Origin: Melampsora larici-populina 98AG31
Lineage: Eukaryota; Basidiomycota; Pucciniomycetes; Pucciniales; Melampsoraceae
Assembly: GCF_000204055.1 (NCBI RefSeq)
Contig: NW_006768824.1
Coordinates: forward strand, 64,366-128,365
Direction: 5' to 3'
DNA: 64,000 nucleotides
In this document: positions 48,200 through 59,465 of the stretch, piece by piece
Numbering within the stretch: position 1 is the stretch's first letter
How the letters are laid out: each line of letters begins with the position of its first letter
Notes under the pieces: model-generated
The model's input: the letters and a program-made list of their open reading frames with translations, nothing else
Database searches by the model: none
Told to the model about the DNA's origin: nothing
Program-made: the position numbers and the translations under genes

Positions 48200-48873
48200 T
48201 TAGCTTGAACAAGCCCTCTCTGCGCGGCCACGTCCGCGCGCCTCGCAGAGGGGCTTGGGACTAATCGTGAGTTCCTGGCACGGAGACTCCACGAGTTAAG
48301 TCCACTTATGTAGTTTTTTGCTTTTTCCTGCTTTCCTCACTGATAAAAACAACTTTACCTTGCAGGAAAAGTTGTTCATATTTTTGTTCTACACATCCTC
48401 ATAGCCTCATTGTAGACAACTATCTGATGCGGCCAGAGATGTGGCTTTAACATTCTTACAACACCCGCCTGTATTGTGGTCTGGTTTCAGTGCTTTTTGT
48501 ACGCTAGTTTCTGCCTGCGCCAAACTCACCAAATGTTTTGCACATCCTTATGTTTAAATCACGTACGATGCGAATACAGGCTGTACATTCATTTACATAT
48601 GGGACATAAGAGCTTGAAAACACAACTCATGATCAGGGTGATGAAGTAGTGATAACCAGGATATCATGATGGAAACACATGTGGAACAAAAATACGAACA
48701 ACTTTTCCTGCAAGGTAAAGTCGTTTTTATCAGTGAGGAAAGCAGGAAAAAGCAAAAAACTACATAAGTGGACTTAACTCGTGGAGTCTCCGTGCCAGGA
48801 ACTCACAATTAGTCCCAAGCCCCTCTGCGAGGCACGCGCATGTGGCCGCGCAGAGAGGGCTTGTTCAAGCTAA
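48200..48873. mobile_element. Non-autonomous Mutator-like element (TIR-MULE) with 9-bp target duplication
   Basis: A 674-bp element with about 190-bp terminal inverted repeats: 48,200-48,389 and 48,684-48,873 are nearly exact reverse complements, starting TTAGCTTGAACAAGCCCTCT. The 9-bp direct repeat CATAAACTC flanks it exactly (48,191-48,199 and 48,874-48,882). Long TIRs with a 9-bp target duplication are the signature of Mutator superfamily elements. The 294-bp middle has no ORF, so it needs a transposase in trans. The well-kept arms and intact duplication suggest a fairly recent insertion. The outer arms contain a GC-rich block (GCGCGGCCACGTCCGCGCG) unlike the AT-rich host DNA. Confidence 0.9.
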
Positions 48874-48882
48874 CATAAACTC

Positions 48883-50526
48883 CAAGAGCCTCACGGGGGT
48901 GAGCTTGCCACACATGTAACGCAGTGACAGGTGTCCAGTATAATGTACCCTTTCGTTATATGCAATGCAAAATTGGTCCTGACTACTTACAGCTACTAAA
49001 AAATGAGATGGCAGTTTTCAGCCCAATGTGTTGCTCCTGGACTTTACTTCAAAGTCAAAAACCCCAATTTGACCGGTTTTTGATTTGAAACCTTAAGTAT
49101 TCATCCTGTCTAACTGTCTCTCTTAAGACTCATGACTGACACAGTTCTAGAAATCACCTGTCACCTCAATACTGCATATGTACTATTCATACATTCCATA
49201 CTCGCCTCACCGGAAAATGGACCGAGATGGACCGCACCCCAGTCCATCTCAGATCAACTGGCAGGCTTTCCACTCTCAAACCCTTCAACCCTTGTCTTCG
49301 ATACCAACCACGATTTCCTCGTTTTTCTTCCCACAAGATTCTCATCAACAAACCTTCATCATCCCTTGCGTTCAATACCAACCACAATTACCTCGATTTT
49401 TCTTCCCACAAGATTCTCATCAATAAACGTCGTCGAATTCCATCAAAGCCAAACCTTCACGTATCAAACAACACTCCTTCCTTGGCTCAAAGCCAAACCT
49501 TCATCATCCCTTGTCTTCGATTATAAACACATGTTTCCTTGGCTTCAGTTTCTTATCCACGGTCGGTCAAGAGGTTTGTCTTCATTTGCTTTCGTAAACA
49601 TTGATTCAAGGTTTTTGATCGAAGTTTCCATTTCACAAACTTTCTAGCCATTTCGAACAAATCTCAAGGCTGTTGAATGACATTATACCGCTGGCTTCAA
49701 ACTCGTATCAAGCATTTCTAAAGGGTACTCCAACAGTATCAACTCCTCATCAAACCGTCATTCTACTGAGAATCATACCTAGCTTCATTGATTCAAGACC
49801 ACTTGGTGTCATCTTGGGATATCAAAAATTGAAATTATCTTTGATTGATTGTGTCGCTCAGATCAACGGGCAGGCTTTCCACTCTCATCAATCAACATTG
49901 GCTCAGATCAACTAGCAGGCTTTCCACTCTCATCAATCGACATTGTTGGATTCCATCGAAGCCAAACCTTCTCGTATCAAACAACACGCATTCCTTGGCT
50001 TCAACTTCATATCCACGCTAAAGAGGTTTATTTGTGTTGGATAAACAGATTAATTCATCGTTTTATATCAAAAATTCTATTTCACGAAGTTTCTAGAGCT
50101 TCCTCGATTCAAGATTGCATGGGCAGTTCTCTCTCGGAATCAAAAATCAAATTCAGTACCTCGATTGTTTTCACCTGAGCCCAATTGTTTTCAATATGGG
50201 CAGCAGTTTCTAAAGCTGTAAAGTCACCTCCAACCGTCTCACTTCCACACTCTCCTCAAGCCACTATCACCACCGGTCTATCAATTTTAATCACTATCCA
50301 ACGTTTTATCCCTCACATTAGCCTTTCTAGTCTAGTTAGTCTCTTCTCAATTTGTTTAAAAAACCCAGGCTTGGCTTGAATTGATGAGACTTCTTTTGTT
50401 TCGATTCTGATTTCTGCGACTTGTTTGAAAGATTACTTTAACATCATATAGTTAGTTTCTTCTTCTCTTCATATTATCTTGAGCTTCAAAGTTGACCAAC
50501 TATCGATTTTTACTTTGATTTCAGAA
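48883..50526. repeat. Repeat-bearing upstream region of the 514-residue gene
   Basis: No gene supported, although overlapping plus ORFs occur. It contains an approximately 76-bp tandem pair at about 49,298-49,430 (each with TTTTTCTTCCCACAAGATTC) and three copies of CAGATCAACnnGCAGGCTTT at about 49,249, 49,859 and 49,903. The right end (50,400-50,526) is the likely 5' leader of the following gene. Confidence 0.55.
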
Positions 50527-52506
50527 ATGTCTGTTTCACCACACGTATCGAACACCAGCAGCACCAACCCATTATCGGGTTATGTTAACGAGTGTAAGTC
50601 ATCTCTTGAGTTTGATAAATATATGATTGACCACTCACTGACGTCTTTCTCCTTCAGTGTTTGAGACTCCTTCAAACATATTTGAAGGGGATGATGCACC
50701 TGCTCCCTTCTCTCAAGGACCCTTGTTCCGCGAGGGAACTGAAAACAGGATCAATTTTGACAGAAGACATCAGGTAACGATTGCAGTCATCTTCAAAATC
50801 CATGCTTCCAGTGAGGTCAATATCCCGGATCCACTTCCAGCCAGGGTTCCAAGTAGCAATAGCCGCAAGATCGGTTTCAGCAAGATCGGTTTAATCGATT
50901 CAAAGTTGTTCAACAATGGTGACCCAATCATCCTCATGCTTTGTCCTTTTGGCAAGTTATGTGCAGAGCTTTGTGAAGAGTATGCCCCGCGCATGAAACA
51001 TCTACTTCTAACTAGCGATCTGGCCCCTTTGGTACACTGGAAGGGAGTTGTTGGCCGTACTAAAGTAGATCTCCAGGGCCACAAAGGCTGGTTTACTTTT
51101 GTTGATCTGATTCAAAAATCGAGAAAAAAACATGGTTCAATCATGATACTAAACGATAATGAGGTAACCAAGGCTGCAAAGGACGCCAAAGTGAGTTGAA
51201 TCAATCTTTCTCTGATCTTTTCCTTTTCGTCCATATCTATTTCCCTCCACTCACTGATTCCAATACGTTTGACAGGTCAGTGCAGCCAAGAAATTGATTG
51301 CTTCGGCTGCTGGACCGACTGAAGGCAGTGAAGCCTTGGAGGTTATGAATGTGCGCTTACAAGTCAGTCTTTCTTTCTTTCTTTTCACTGTTCTTCTAGC
51401 GGAGCTGATGTCTTAATTTCTTTCTCAGGCCTCTGAGAAGTTGGTACGATTGCATGAACTAACCGCGGAACTTTACCGCAAGTATGCTGAGCAGTCCAGC
51501 TCAGGTGATGGAGCAATCCTTGTTGCTCCTTGGGATCCACATTTTCATTACCGCTTCACACTCAGAGGCGCTGCCATTTGGGCCCAATCAGTGGCAAGTC
51601 CCATCTTTCCTCTGATGATTCCTTTCCTTGATCAATACTCATATTCCTTTCCATCTCATCTCAAATTTTAGCTCGATGACATGGCCACCATGCATATGGC
51701 ACCAGACACCTCCGAATACCGTGCCGAAATGAAGAAATCCCGTGTATTCCATCGTTCCATGCGTGTTCACGACCGTGTTCAACAGCGCCTGGCGGCGCGT
51801 AGAGATTCAAGGTCCATGCGCTCCTTTTTTAGTCCCCGCCCCCCATTGACTCCCACTCGTCCTGGTGGCAAAGCGGTTATGCTCGTAATATCCGACTCAG
51901 AACCTGAGATTGATGTCAAGGATGTCAAGCCTTTGAAGTTGAAGCCAGGCACATCCAAAAAAATTGACTGTGAGTATCTTGATCTAATTTCGATTCTATC
52001 TCAACCATGTAACTTACCATCCTTGTAACTTACTATTCCTTTAGCCTCTTACATTTCCAACGGTGAAATGTCCAATCAGGATGTGAAGCCAACCATTCTG
52101 AACAAGAAATTAAACTTACCTAAAACCCAATATGGTACAAATTCCCCCTGATTGTGTTCCCTTGTTTATGTAGCTTACTATCCAACACCCAATTTCAGAT
52201 TCCATCTGGCTTTTGGATACCTCTGCTTCCGATAATGACTCATCCGATACTTCAGATGGCATTGAGGCAATCGCGTCTCACGAGGCGGCTCTAGAAAACT
52301 TTCTCTACCGCAGTGGAGTGGCACCTGAAGATACCAAAACCCGCTTTCTCTTGGCTGAAGCTGGAGTGGAATCGTGGACTGACTTGATACCCTCCATCCA
52401 AATGACCGAAGCTATCTTGATGGCCAAAGGTATTGACCGCAACATAGCTGGTCGTCTCCTTGCACGCGCCCAATCTCGTTACTGGCGAATGACCAAGTGT
52501 AAGTGA
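50527..52506 (+). CDS. Seven-exon gene, unknown 514-residue protein family
   Basis: Exons 50,527-50,593; 50,658-51,190; 51,276-51,362; 51,429-51,590; 51,672-51,969; 52,045-52,134; 52,199-52,506 join with consistent phase (1,545 nt). All donors except one (GTGGCA) are good. The N-terminal half contains a compact, well-folded-looking block (FDRRHQVTIAVIFKIHASS ... IGLIDSKLFNNGDPIILMLC ... HKGWFTFVDLIQ), the middle is basic (RDSRSMRSFFSPRPPLTPTR) with an acidic VISDSEPEI patch, and the last 90 residues form a helical module (LENFLYRSGV ... GIDRNIAGRLLARAQSRYW) that resembles a SAM-like fold. An alternative final splice at 52,498 would end in a stop almost at once. No transposase or enzyme signature is visible. 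The repeat-rich setting suggests a dispersed, possibly element-linked family; that is inference. Confidence 0.7.
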
Positions 52507-53178
52507 TTCCCATAGCTTCTATCCCACTGCTTTTGAACATCTTTGCTGATTGTGGTAAAAAATTGGTACACCAGAGTGACTTTCAGTCCGACAAACAATT
52601 GTTTTCCCAAATCGAGTCTCTGCTTATCGTCTTAACAATTGTTTTCCCAAATCAAATCTCTGCTTTATTTTCTTAACCATTGTTTTCCCAAATCGAGTCT
52701 CTGCTTTATTGTCTTGAATACAGCCAGCTGTGGGATCTCTTTTTCATTTGTTATCTAAACAGGTAATTCTTTTATCTTTCAAGATTTCTCCCAAAAAACA
52801 TACGAAACACCAAAAAAATCAAAAGTTATCTGTTATCTTTGTTATCTTTCCAGTTATCTCCCCCCAAAAAACATACAAAACCCCCGAAAAATTTCTTTCT
52901 ATAAAACTTTAACTCCTTTGAAGTTACTACCCGATAATCCATTTTTGTGTGTGAAAGAAAATATCCCCTGAAAGTTGTGTGTGTGATACTGATGCAGTTT
53001 TGAAATCAATATTTGATTACCTGTGTCCACCAAAAATTTGGGTTTTTTTTAAATCCAAACAAAATCGTCAGTTTTGATGATTTGTGAGTTTTGAAATCAA
53101 TATTTGATTACCTGTGTCCACCAAAAAATCGGGGTTTTTTTAAATCCAAACAAAATTGTCAGTTTTGATGATTTGTGA
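52507..53178. repeat. Cluster of three different short tandem repeats
   Basis: Three copies of a 40-41-bp unit (ACAATTGTTTTCCCAAATCG type) at 52,595-52,716; an imperfect pair with CCAAAAAACATACnAAAC words at about 52,750-52,890; and two 91-bp copies (GTTTTGAAATCAATATTTGA type) at 52,997-53,087 and 53,088-53,178. All lie directly downstream of the unknown gene and have no coding capacity. Confidence 0.8.
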
Positions 53179-53413
53179 TATGGTCATCTATTTGTGACAT
53201 GATCATTTGAGAAACTGAGAAATCCAAAAAAAAACTTGGATTGGATTGATAAAGAAGCAACATCAAAGCATCAAAAACAAATGGGGCATACTTCAAGTTA
53301 TACAAAGACTATTGATGATACCCGGGAAAATATTCAGTGTGGTCTGTGACAAGCAACTACCCCAGGTGGTCCTAGACAGATAGAGCTCCAGCTTTCCTGC
53401 TGAAATAAAGCTA

Positions 53414-53490
53414 GGCACACACCTGGGAATTGAACCCAGGAGCACGCTTTGCATTTCCCCTACAGAAGAGTGGATACCACCACTACATGC
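53414..53490 (-). other. tRNA-like sequence with intact B box (relic or SINE head)
   Basis: On the minus strand CTGGGTTCAATTCCCAG forms a perfect T-arm with the GGTTCRANNCC B-box. About 76 nt lie between candidate acceptor strands (GCATGTA and TGTGTGC, pairing only with several G-U). The anticodon arm is poor and the acceptor does not abut the T-stem correctly, so this is not a credible functional tRNA. It fits a decayed tRNA or a tRNA-derived SINE head. Confidence 0.35.
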
Positions 53491-53624
53491 AAGGTGGTGA
53501 CGCCGCGGGTGCGGCGTTGCGCTGACCCCGGATCGACCCCCCGCCTTTGCAAGACCCCCCCCTTGGGTTTTGTGCGGCGTCACCGCGACCCCGCATCCGC
53601 GGGGTCAGCACTTTGCATGTAGTG
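53481..53624. repeat. GC-rich patch bounded by inverted repeats
   Basis: CACTACATGCAA (53,481-53,492) is repeated inverted at 53,613-53,624. Inside lie two further inverted pairs: GGTGACGCCGC (53,496-53,506 with 53,574-53,584) and CTGACCCCG (53,522-53,530 with 53,600-53,608). The latter two interleave, so they cannot all pair in one hairpin. Base composition is far more GC-rich than the surroundings, pointing to an inserted foreign or mobile segment. Confidence 0.6.
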
Positions 53625-54148
53625 CACTCAACCATAATGACTTGTAGGCAGGGGGGCTTCACATCATTTGATCACTATTGCAGTATGCAATAGCTACTCA
53701 AGCAATCGCTTGATCAAGATCAAACTGTCCGATAATCTTCTCAGATGATTAAATGTGATATGATGCGAAAGATCAATTCTTCCTCATCATATCACATTTA
53801 ATAATCAGAGCAGAGTCTTTATGTGTTGTTTTGACTCGAGAAATTCTCAAGACTATGATATATAATCATGATAATGATTATTTATCATCTGTATATTCGA
53901 TCTAAGAGATGGCTACCAAAATAATAAATTTTGACGGTCAAAAAGTTTTTTTTTTTCATTTCTTAAAGAAGATAAGCAAAGATGGCATAGATTGGAAAGA
54001 CAAAGAAAAATAAACTTGCGTTTCTTAAAGAAGAAACAATTTGATAGGTTAGATTAGAGAGACAAAGAAAAAGAAAATCACATTTCTTGAAGAAGTTTGA
54101 TAGGTTAGATTAGAGAGACAAAGAAAAACAAAAGACCAAAGGTACACA
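53625..54148. repeat. Hairpin and diverged short repeats beside the Tc1-like gene
   Basis: A perfect 17-bp inverted repeat (TTAAATGTGATATGATG at 53,749-53,765; complement at 53,785-53,801) is followed by about three diverged copies of a 65-75-bp unit (53,960-54,130; shared TTTCTTnAAGAAG and GAnAGACAAAGAAAAA words). The perfect palindrome TTTTGACGGTCAAAA lies near 53,931. I could not match these to an inverted copy on the far side of the transposase gene. Confidence 0.6.
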
Positions 54149-55266
54149 TTACAAATACCCGCAACCTCGGAAGAGAGACTCCGAAAGTGAGTCGGTTAGC
54201 AAATTCATACAACTTTGAAAGATTCCAGCAATCTCCTCTCGGTCATTCAAAGCATTTTGGAGGACTTGAGATCTCCTCAACCTGGCCTTCAAAATTGAGA
54301 AAGCTTTCTCAATTGGATTTAAGTCCGGGCTGTAAGCCGGAAGATATAAAAGCCGCACTCCTCGGGCCTCACAGAGCTCGGCGACGCGGCCGTTGTGATG
54401 GATTGGTGCATTATCCAACACCAACACAGAGTTGCGAGCTGGCCAGGCATTCATTGCTGGTAACTAGTTGGATATTCAGGTCATGATGAGTATCATGGAT
54501 AAAATGATATAAACAAAACATTAACTTACAAGATCATGTTCTAAATAGTCCTCAAAATTGAGCCTTGAGTAGCTACCTGATTGGATCTTGAGTGCGATTA
54601 CACCATCCAACGAGATTGCAGGTAAAACTGACCAACGAACTGCTGTGGTTGGCCTCTCAAGGCGTGTAGTTCTTTGTCCAACAGGAGCTCGTGCATATTC
54701 CCGATACAACCGGCGCTTTGTGATCGCACTTTCATCTGGAAGAATGAAGGGATGATAGCGCCATCATCAGAAAAATAAAATATGGTTGTTAAAGGTAAAG
54801 TCAACATACCTGTGAAGACCAGACATCTAGGGTCGATGTCTTGAACTGTCTGTATGTAAGCTCCCCGTGCGGCTAGGGATTGATTCGGATGCACCGTGCG
54901 GCCCTTCTTCCTAGTCCAGGCCAATCGGTGACGTAGCTCATTTGAGAGAGTCATAGTGGACAAGCGGATACCAAAAGTGTCGAAGATCTTTGATTGAAGC
55001 TCGTCCAAGTAGAGGGTTGGGTCGGCTTCCAGTGACTCAATGAGAAACTGGCGTTCTGCTGGTCCTAAGGTCGTTGCAGGACCTCGAGCCATGTGATCGA
55101 CAGGATTTGTGACCACCACTCGAGTGGTACGGTAAAGATGGTACCAGTGCCGAACAGAGGTAAGGGAAAGTTCCATCCCAAGGGAAGTCAAGATATCGCG
55201 AAAGTTCATGCCTCGCAGGACCATCCAGACCACCACAAGCTTGACATTGGCGCTATGGACAGGCAT
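54149..55266 (-). mobile_element. Tc1/mariner transposase (DD34E), apparently intact
   Basis: Three minus-strand exons, 54,810-55,266; 54,530-54,735; 54,149-54,463, join in phase to 978 nt and 325 residues without a stop, the usual length for Tc1-type transposases. The N-terminus is helix-turn-helix-like (RGMNFRDILTSLGMELS; HWYHLYRTTR), then LDELQSKIFDTFGI and LAWTRKK. The catalytic triad is visible: FTDES (split by intron 1), VLVLDNAPIHH, and YSPDLNPIEKAF with 34 residues between the second Asp and the Glu. The enzyme cuts and pastes its element at TA sites. I did not find flanking terminal inverted repeats, so element ends are not called. The introns (75 and 66 nt) have good signals. Confidence 0.85.
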
Positions 55267-55594
55267 CTGGTTGGATTTGAAAACAAATTGAAAAAATCAG
55301 CGTGAAGATGTGGAAAGAGAGGAAAGGGATTTTATAAACCTCACCTGGAGGATTGATGAAAGAAGAACAGGGCGACAAAAGCAATGGAACTGAGCCCCAA
55401 GATCTGAAAACAATCGGTTGAGATAGGGATAACGATGGGGAAGGAGACCTGGGGTACAAAAAGGTGAAAGAAAAGATACATACATACACTGTACATCTTC
55501 TTTCGGTGATTCCTTCGAATCGCACGTCAGTGCTTGTCAAAATGAGTGGAGAGGGTGAGTTGACAGTTTACTCACCACCAGAGCGGAAGCAAAT
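55267..55594. other. Flank of the Tc1-like gene
   Basis: No gene seen; it may contain the 5' end of the Tc1-like element. Confidence 0.35.
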
Positions 55595-56082
55595 TTAGAA
55601 AAAATCGTTTTGTCCAGGTTTTAACCCCTTTAAAAACATATCCTTTGGTGGTAAAAATTGTTGATTTCTGCCACGCAATCCTATAACGGCTGTAATACCT
55701 TTCTGTAATGACAATCCCAGCAATGGCCACAACCGTATTGTATGAGCCCCATATGCATACCCAGCCATCCGTGCAGCATCTACATATTCATTCTCACTGA
55801 GATGATCAATATCTTCAGATACTGTAGCAGGGCCTGCTCCATTCTCGTCAGCATACCTAGCTGTTTTGACTGCCATCTTGCTTGCTGTGATGCCTTCATG
55901 TCCTGGACTGGTGTCCAGTGGAGCTTGAGCTCTACCGTGTCCCGTAGTTTTTTGATCAGCTTCTTCACAAAAGCAATAAGACATTGTGCTGATTGTGGCC
56001 AGATCAGACAGTGTATCACTCTTAATGCAAACTGATTCTTGCTAAAAAGCAACAGGTTAGTTCCTACATTATCCTCTTGCAA
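55595..56082 (-). pseudogene. LINE retrotransposon RNase H relic
   Basis: Two overlapping minus frames complement each other: one ends in CLIAFVKKLIKKLRDT and ELKLHWTP, and the next frame continues SPGHEGITASKMAVKTARYA. Together this is the RNase H signature W-x-PGHEGI of fungal non-LTR retrotransposons, broken by a one-base shift near 55,920. No reverse transcriptase is visible beside it. It is a decayed 3' fragment, as left by truncated LINE insertion or partial loss. Confidence 0.6.
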
Positions 56083-56953
56083 TAGTTGTGTGAGGAGGGT
56101 CTCATCACTCTGTTGTTTGGGAGATTATGAGACTAATTGTGGTTATACAAAGGGTTGCATGAAGGGGTCATGCTTGCTCCATCTGTGCCAAGGGCAATGT
56201 TCAATATTCTCCTAAAACCAATTTATTTGCTTGATTTTGAAATTCTTGAAGCATCTTTGTGCATGTGGATTGGTTGTGATTTGTAAGCAATATTGTAGAA
56301 GAGTATGTGCCAATTCTGTGTTCACCAAGGCCAGTGCTGAGCAGTGCTGTCCTTAATAACACTGTGTCTCTCACACCATGTTCTCACAGCCCAACAGATA
56401 GGGGTGTGTCACATGGTGGTTGAATTTTGAGCTTTCCAAAAGCATGCCTATAGTGGGGGTGCTGAGGCCTGCCTCGGAGGTGTTAAACTCTTGCCAAAAA
56501 CCAAAAGAAAGGTAAAAAACACCCAACAACATTAAAGATAGTAAAAATAGCATCTTTTGTATTTCATATCTATTCAACATAGTCTGAACGTGCTGACATT
56601 GAGTCTGGTGGTGGTTTGTTGATGTGTTCACTTCAGCAGACATCAATAATCCTGTCCATTGCTTTCCCAGTTCAATGGTAGCTTGGTTCCACTTGGCTGA
56701 GGCTGACTTCAACAAGAAGGATTTGACTTTTGGCATGATATGGAAGTATTCTATGGCTGACAGTGACTTTGAAATTGGGGATGTGTAGTCAGTTGAGCAC
56801 TTTGAAATGTGATTTAGAAGATTTATTGATGCTACACAAGGATTTTTCACCCATAATCACATCTTAACTGGGTGGAATAGACCTAAACTTACACAGTAAA
56901 CATTATATATTTCCCCCAAGTGGGAATGGGAATATGATCAAAAGTACAGTCAC
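56083..56953. other. Unassigned, probably repeat-derived
   Basis: A 159-codon minus ORF (56,371-56,850) has a hydrophobic stretch (LFLLSLMLLGVFYLSFGF) but no recognisable family and no paired exons. Coding status is doubtful. Confidence 0.35.
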
Positions 56954-57248
56954 CATGTCTGTATCCTTGTAGCACGTTGACGTGCACACACCAAAGCCTT
57001 TTGATACATACTTGAAAGACACTTTAAAGAGGTCTCCACAAAAGGCATGTCTTCCCTTTTTCAATTGGGAGGTTGACACTCAGTTGACCCCAACTGCTGA
57101 CAAAGGATCCCACAGATCCCATAGTCGAATGATCATTCAGAAAGCGTGATCAACACCAATCTCAGTCTGAAGCCTACCACAAGATTTTCTGATTTTTGTC
57201 AAAACTCTCCGTGTGTGCACATCAACATGCTACAAGGATACAGACATG
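56954..57248. mobile_element. Small TIR element (MITE), family copy 2
   Basis: 38-bp terminal inverted repeats (56,954-56,991 and 57,211-57,248; CATGTCTGTATCCTTGTAGC start) agree at 36 positions. The inner 24 bp are the same as the ends of the element at 28,216-28,438. It spans 295 bp with no ORF relevant to transposition. The longer, cleaner TIRs suggest this copy is younger than the first. Confidence 0.85.
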
Positions 57249-57979
57249 GTGAGTTTGTCATAAAAAGATCTACCACTGTACATCTGAGCTGTGAGGAGTC
57301 AGCAACTGTTGGGCTGGCTCTTCACTAAAAAAGGTGAAGAATAGTCAAAGATTTAGTCTTCACTTGATACACCCAAGTGAAGACTACAGTTAGTTGACCT
57401 CTAAAGAGAGGATTTGATGTCAGTGGGATGGCTGAGTGATCCCTCTAAGAATCTTACTTGGAGCTCTGGTTGATCTTCCAACTCTGGAACCTGCAGTACT
57501 TTAGACTCTTTTGAAGAGGAAACCTTTGTAAATTCCAAGCTTGTTCTGTTAGCTATTGATCCCACCAGCTCAGAATATCACTTGAGGTTTTACAATAACC
57601 AAAATAAAAGTAGAACTAGATAATCAGATACAACAATATCACTGTACTCAATATTCTTGTTGAAGAATCAAGTAAGATGTGATGAGGAGTTGTGGAATGA
57701 GAATGGGTTGGTTTCTCTTCCAAAGTGGGAAGAGGAGGGGTTTATACATCCCAAGACATAGGTGTCAACTTGTGGTTGGCACTTAGGTTTGATTGTCCTT
57801 GGGTTAGGGTTTAGATTATGTCAAGCCTTATTGCTTAAGTGACTCTTGATACTGAGCCATGAGTTGTAACCATTATGGTTCTAGACAAGTTACATATATT
57901 TACATATGTATTACATATATTTACATGTGTGTTTGTTAGTCCTGACTCCTTGGTCCTGTACACAGGGCTCAGGGCTGAC
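57249..57979. other. Unassigned AT-rich DNA
   Basis: No gene or repeat structure recognised. Confidence 0.4.
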
Positions 57980-58424
57980 ATGAGCCATAACACCCACACT
58001 ACATATGTGCATCAGGCTGAGTAATTGGGTGTCTATCATGTACATACAGGTCTGCTCAGCTCTCTGCTCATCTGAATAACTAAATGATATGTGATACACA
58101 ATGTAAATTTTTCCAGTTTCACAAAATCATCCCAAAAATTGACTACATATACCTCCATAGCTACTCAGGCAGTACTCTGGAAGCCATTTGACAGTAACAG
58201 AAAGTGTGTTACATGAAGTTAAGTTAATGAAATTACCCCACAGCTTTGTGTCAGTGTATGTAGTCAATTTTTGGAATGTTTTTGTCAAGCAGAAAAGTTT
58301 TACAGTATGTAACATATGATTCAATTATCCAGATCAGCAAATAACTGAGCAGGTCTGTATGTACATGCTAGCCACTCATTCACTCAGCCTACTGCACATA
58401 TGTAGTGTGGGTGTTATGGCTCAG
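57980..58424. repeat. Foldback element with about 170-bp imperfect arms
   Basis: 57,980-58,152 and 58,255-58,424 are imperfect reverse complements (outer ends GAGCCATAACACCCACACTA; inner ends CCAAAAATTGACTACATA), separated by about 100 bp. No coding capacity. It fits a MITE or a foldback formed from two inverted insertions. Confidence 0.75.
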
Positions 58425-59100
58425 GTGTGCATTGAGAGATCCTTTTATGACAAACTATAATCTTAATCATTTTCCCACTCCTACTTAGGGAAAATGTTTA
58501 ATGTTTACAGTGTTAACATGGACAGACCAACCTCAAAATTGGACCTAAATGAGCAGGCTTTTTGCACCCTGCCCACAGGTCTGTGACTGGAACCATCAGA
58601 GAGTGAGTCAGACATACACTGCCCTGTGGTGCTGTGAAATGGTTGTAACTCACCATACAATGGGGCTCACAGATTCCATAAAGCTCTGAATTATCTGTCT
58701 TTTAGGAGCTTTTGACTCCTGGCTTTCAACTATTTGAATCTGTTTGGCACCCAAGAGGGAATCATGGGACATGTCCCACAGGATTCTCAGGCCTTGGCAG
58801 GTGCCTGACATGAGAGAAAAACTACATGTTGAAGCTTGTCAAAGACATCAACTTGTGCACTGAAAGTTTTCTGCTTGCACATTTCCCCCCTTTGCCTTCA
58901 AAACTCTGGACTTGATATTTTTGCTTTCTTCATACACATCTTTTTTGTTTTTCATCAAGCTATGCTGTTTGACCTCATTTTGTACATGTGTTTTTTAAAT
59001 ATTTTTATTTAAACACCCCTTTACTTTTCCAATCTCTTAACCCTTTCATTTGCCTTTATTCATGTTGCAAGTAAAAGATTTTGACGTAAATGATCTAACA
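58425..59100. other. Unassigned DNA
   Basis: No gene or clear repeat seen in these roughly 680 bp. Confidence 0.4.
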
Positions 59101-59465
59101 CCTTTTATAAGGTGAACACAAATGTTTCAGCTTAATGTGTTGACGAGACACAGCTGAACAAGTAAGATAAAAATAGAGCTCGACGCTCACAGACCTTTTA
59201 TAAGGTGAACACAAATGTTTCAGCTTAATGTGTTGACGAGACACAGCTGAACAAGTAAGATAAAAATAGAGCTCGACGCTCACGGACCTGACGAAGAAGA
59301 ATAAAAGACTTTAGAATATTTTCCTCGACCAGTCAAAATACAAACACACCTTTTATAAGGTGAACACAAATGTTTCAGCTTAATGTGTTGACGAGACACA
59401 GCTGAACAAGTAAGATAAAAATAGAGCTCGACGCTCACGGACCTGACGAAGAAGAATAAAAGACT
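59101..59465. repeat. 93-bp repeat, three copies
   Basis: Near-identical units at 59,101-59,193, 59,194-59,286 and 59,349-59,441 (starting CCTTTTATAAGGTGAACACA). Copies 2 and 3 are each followed by CTGACGAAGAAGAATAAAAG; between them lies a 62-bp spacer with TTTAGAATATTTTCCTCGAC, a word found again at about 59,819. The near identity suggests recent amplification. Confidence 0.9.

Noticed and set aside
49132..50379. Overlapping plus-strand ORFs up to 171 codons
   Set aside because: Generated by internal tandem repeats; frames overlap one another and show no domain.
53414..53490. Functional tRNA gene
   Set aside because: The B-box is good, but the acceptor stem needs several G-U pairs, is offset by one base from the T-stem, and the anticodon stem has mismatches.
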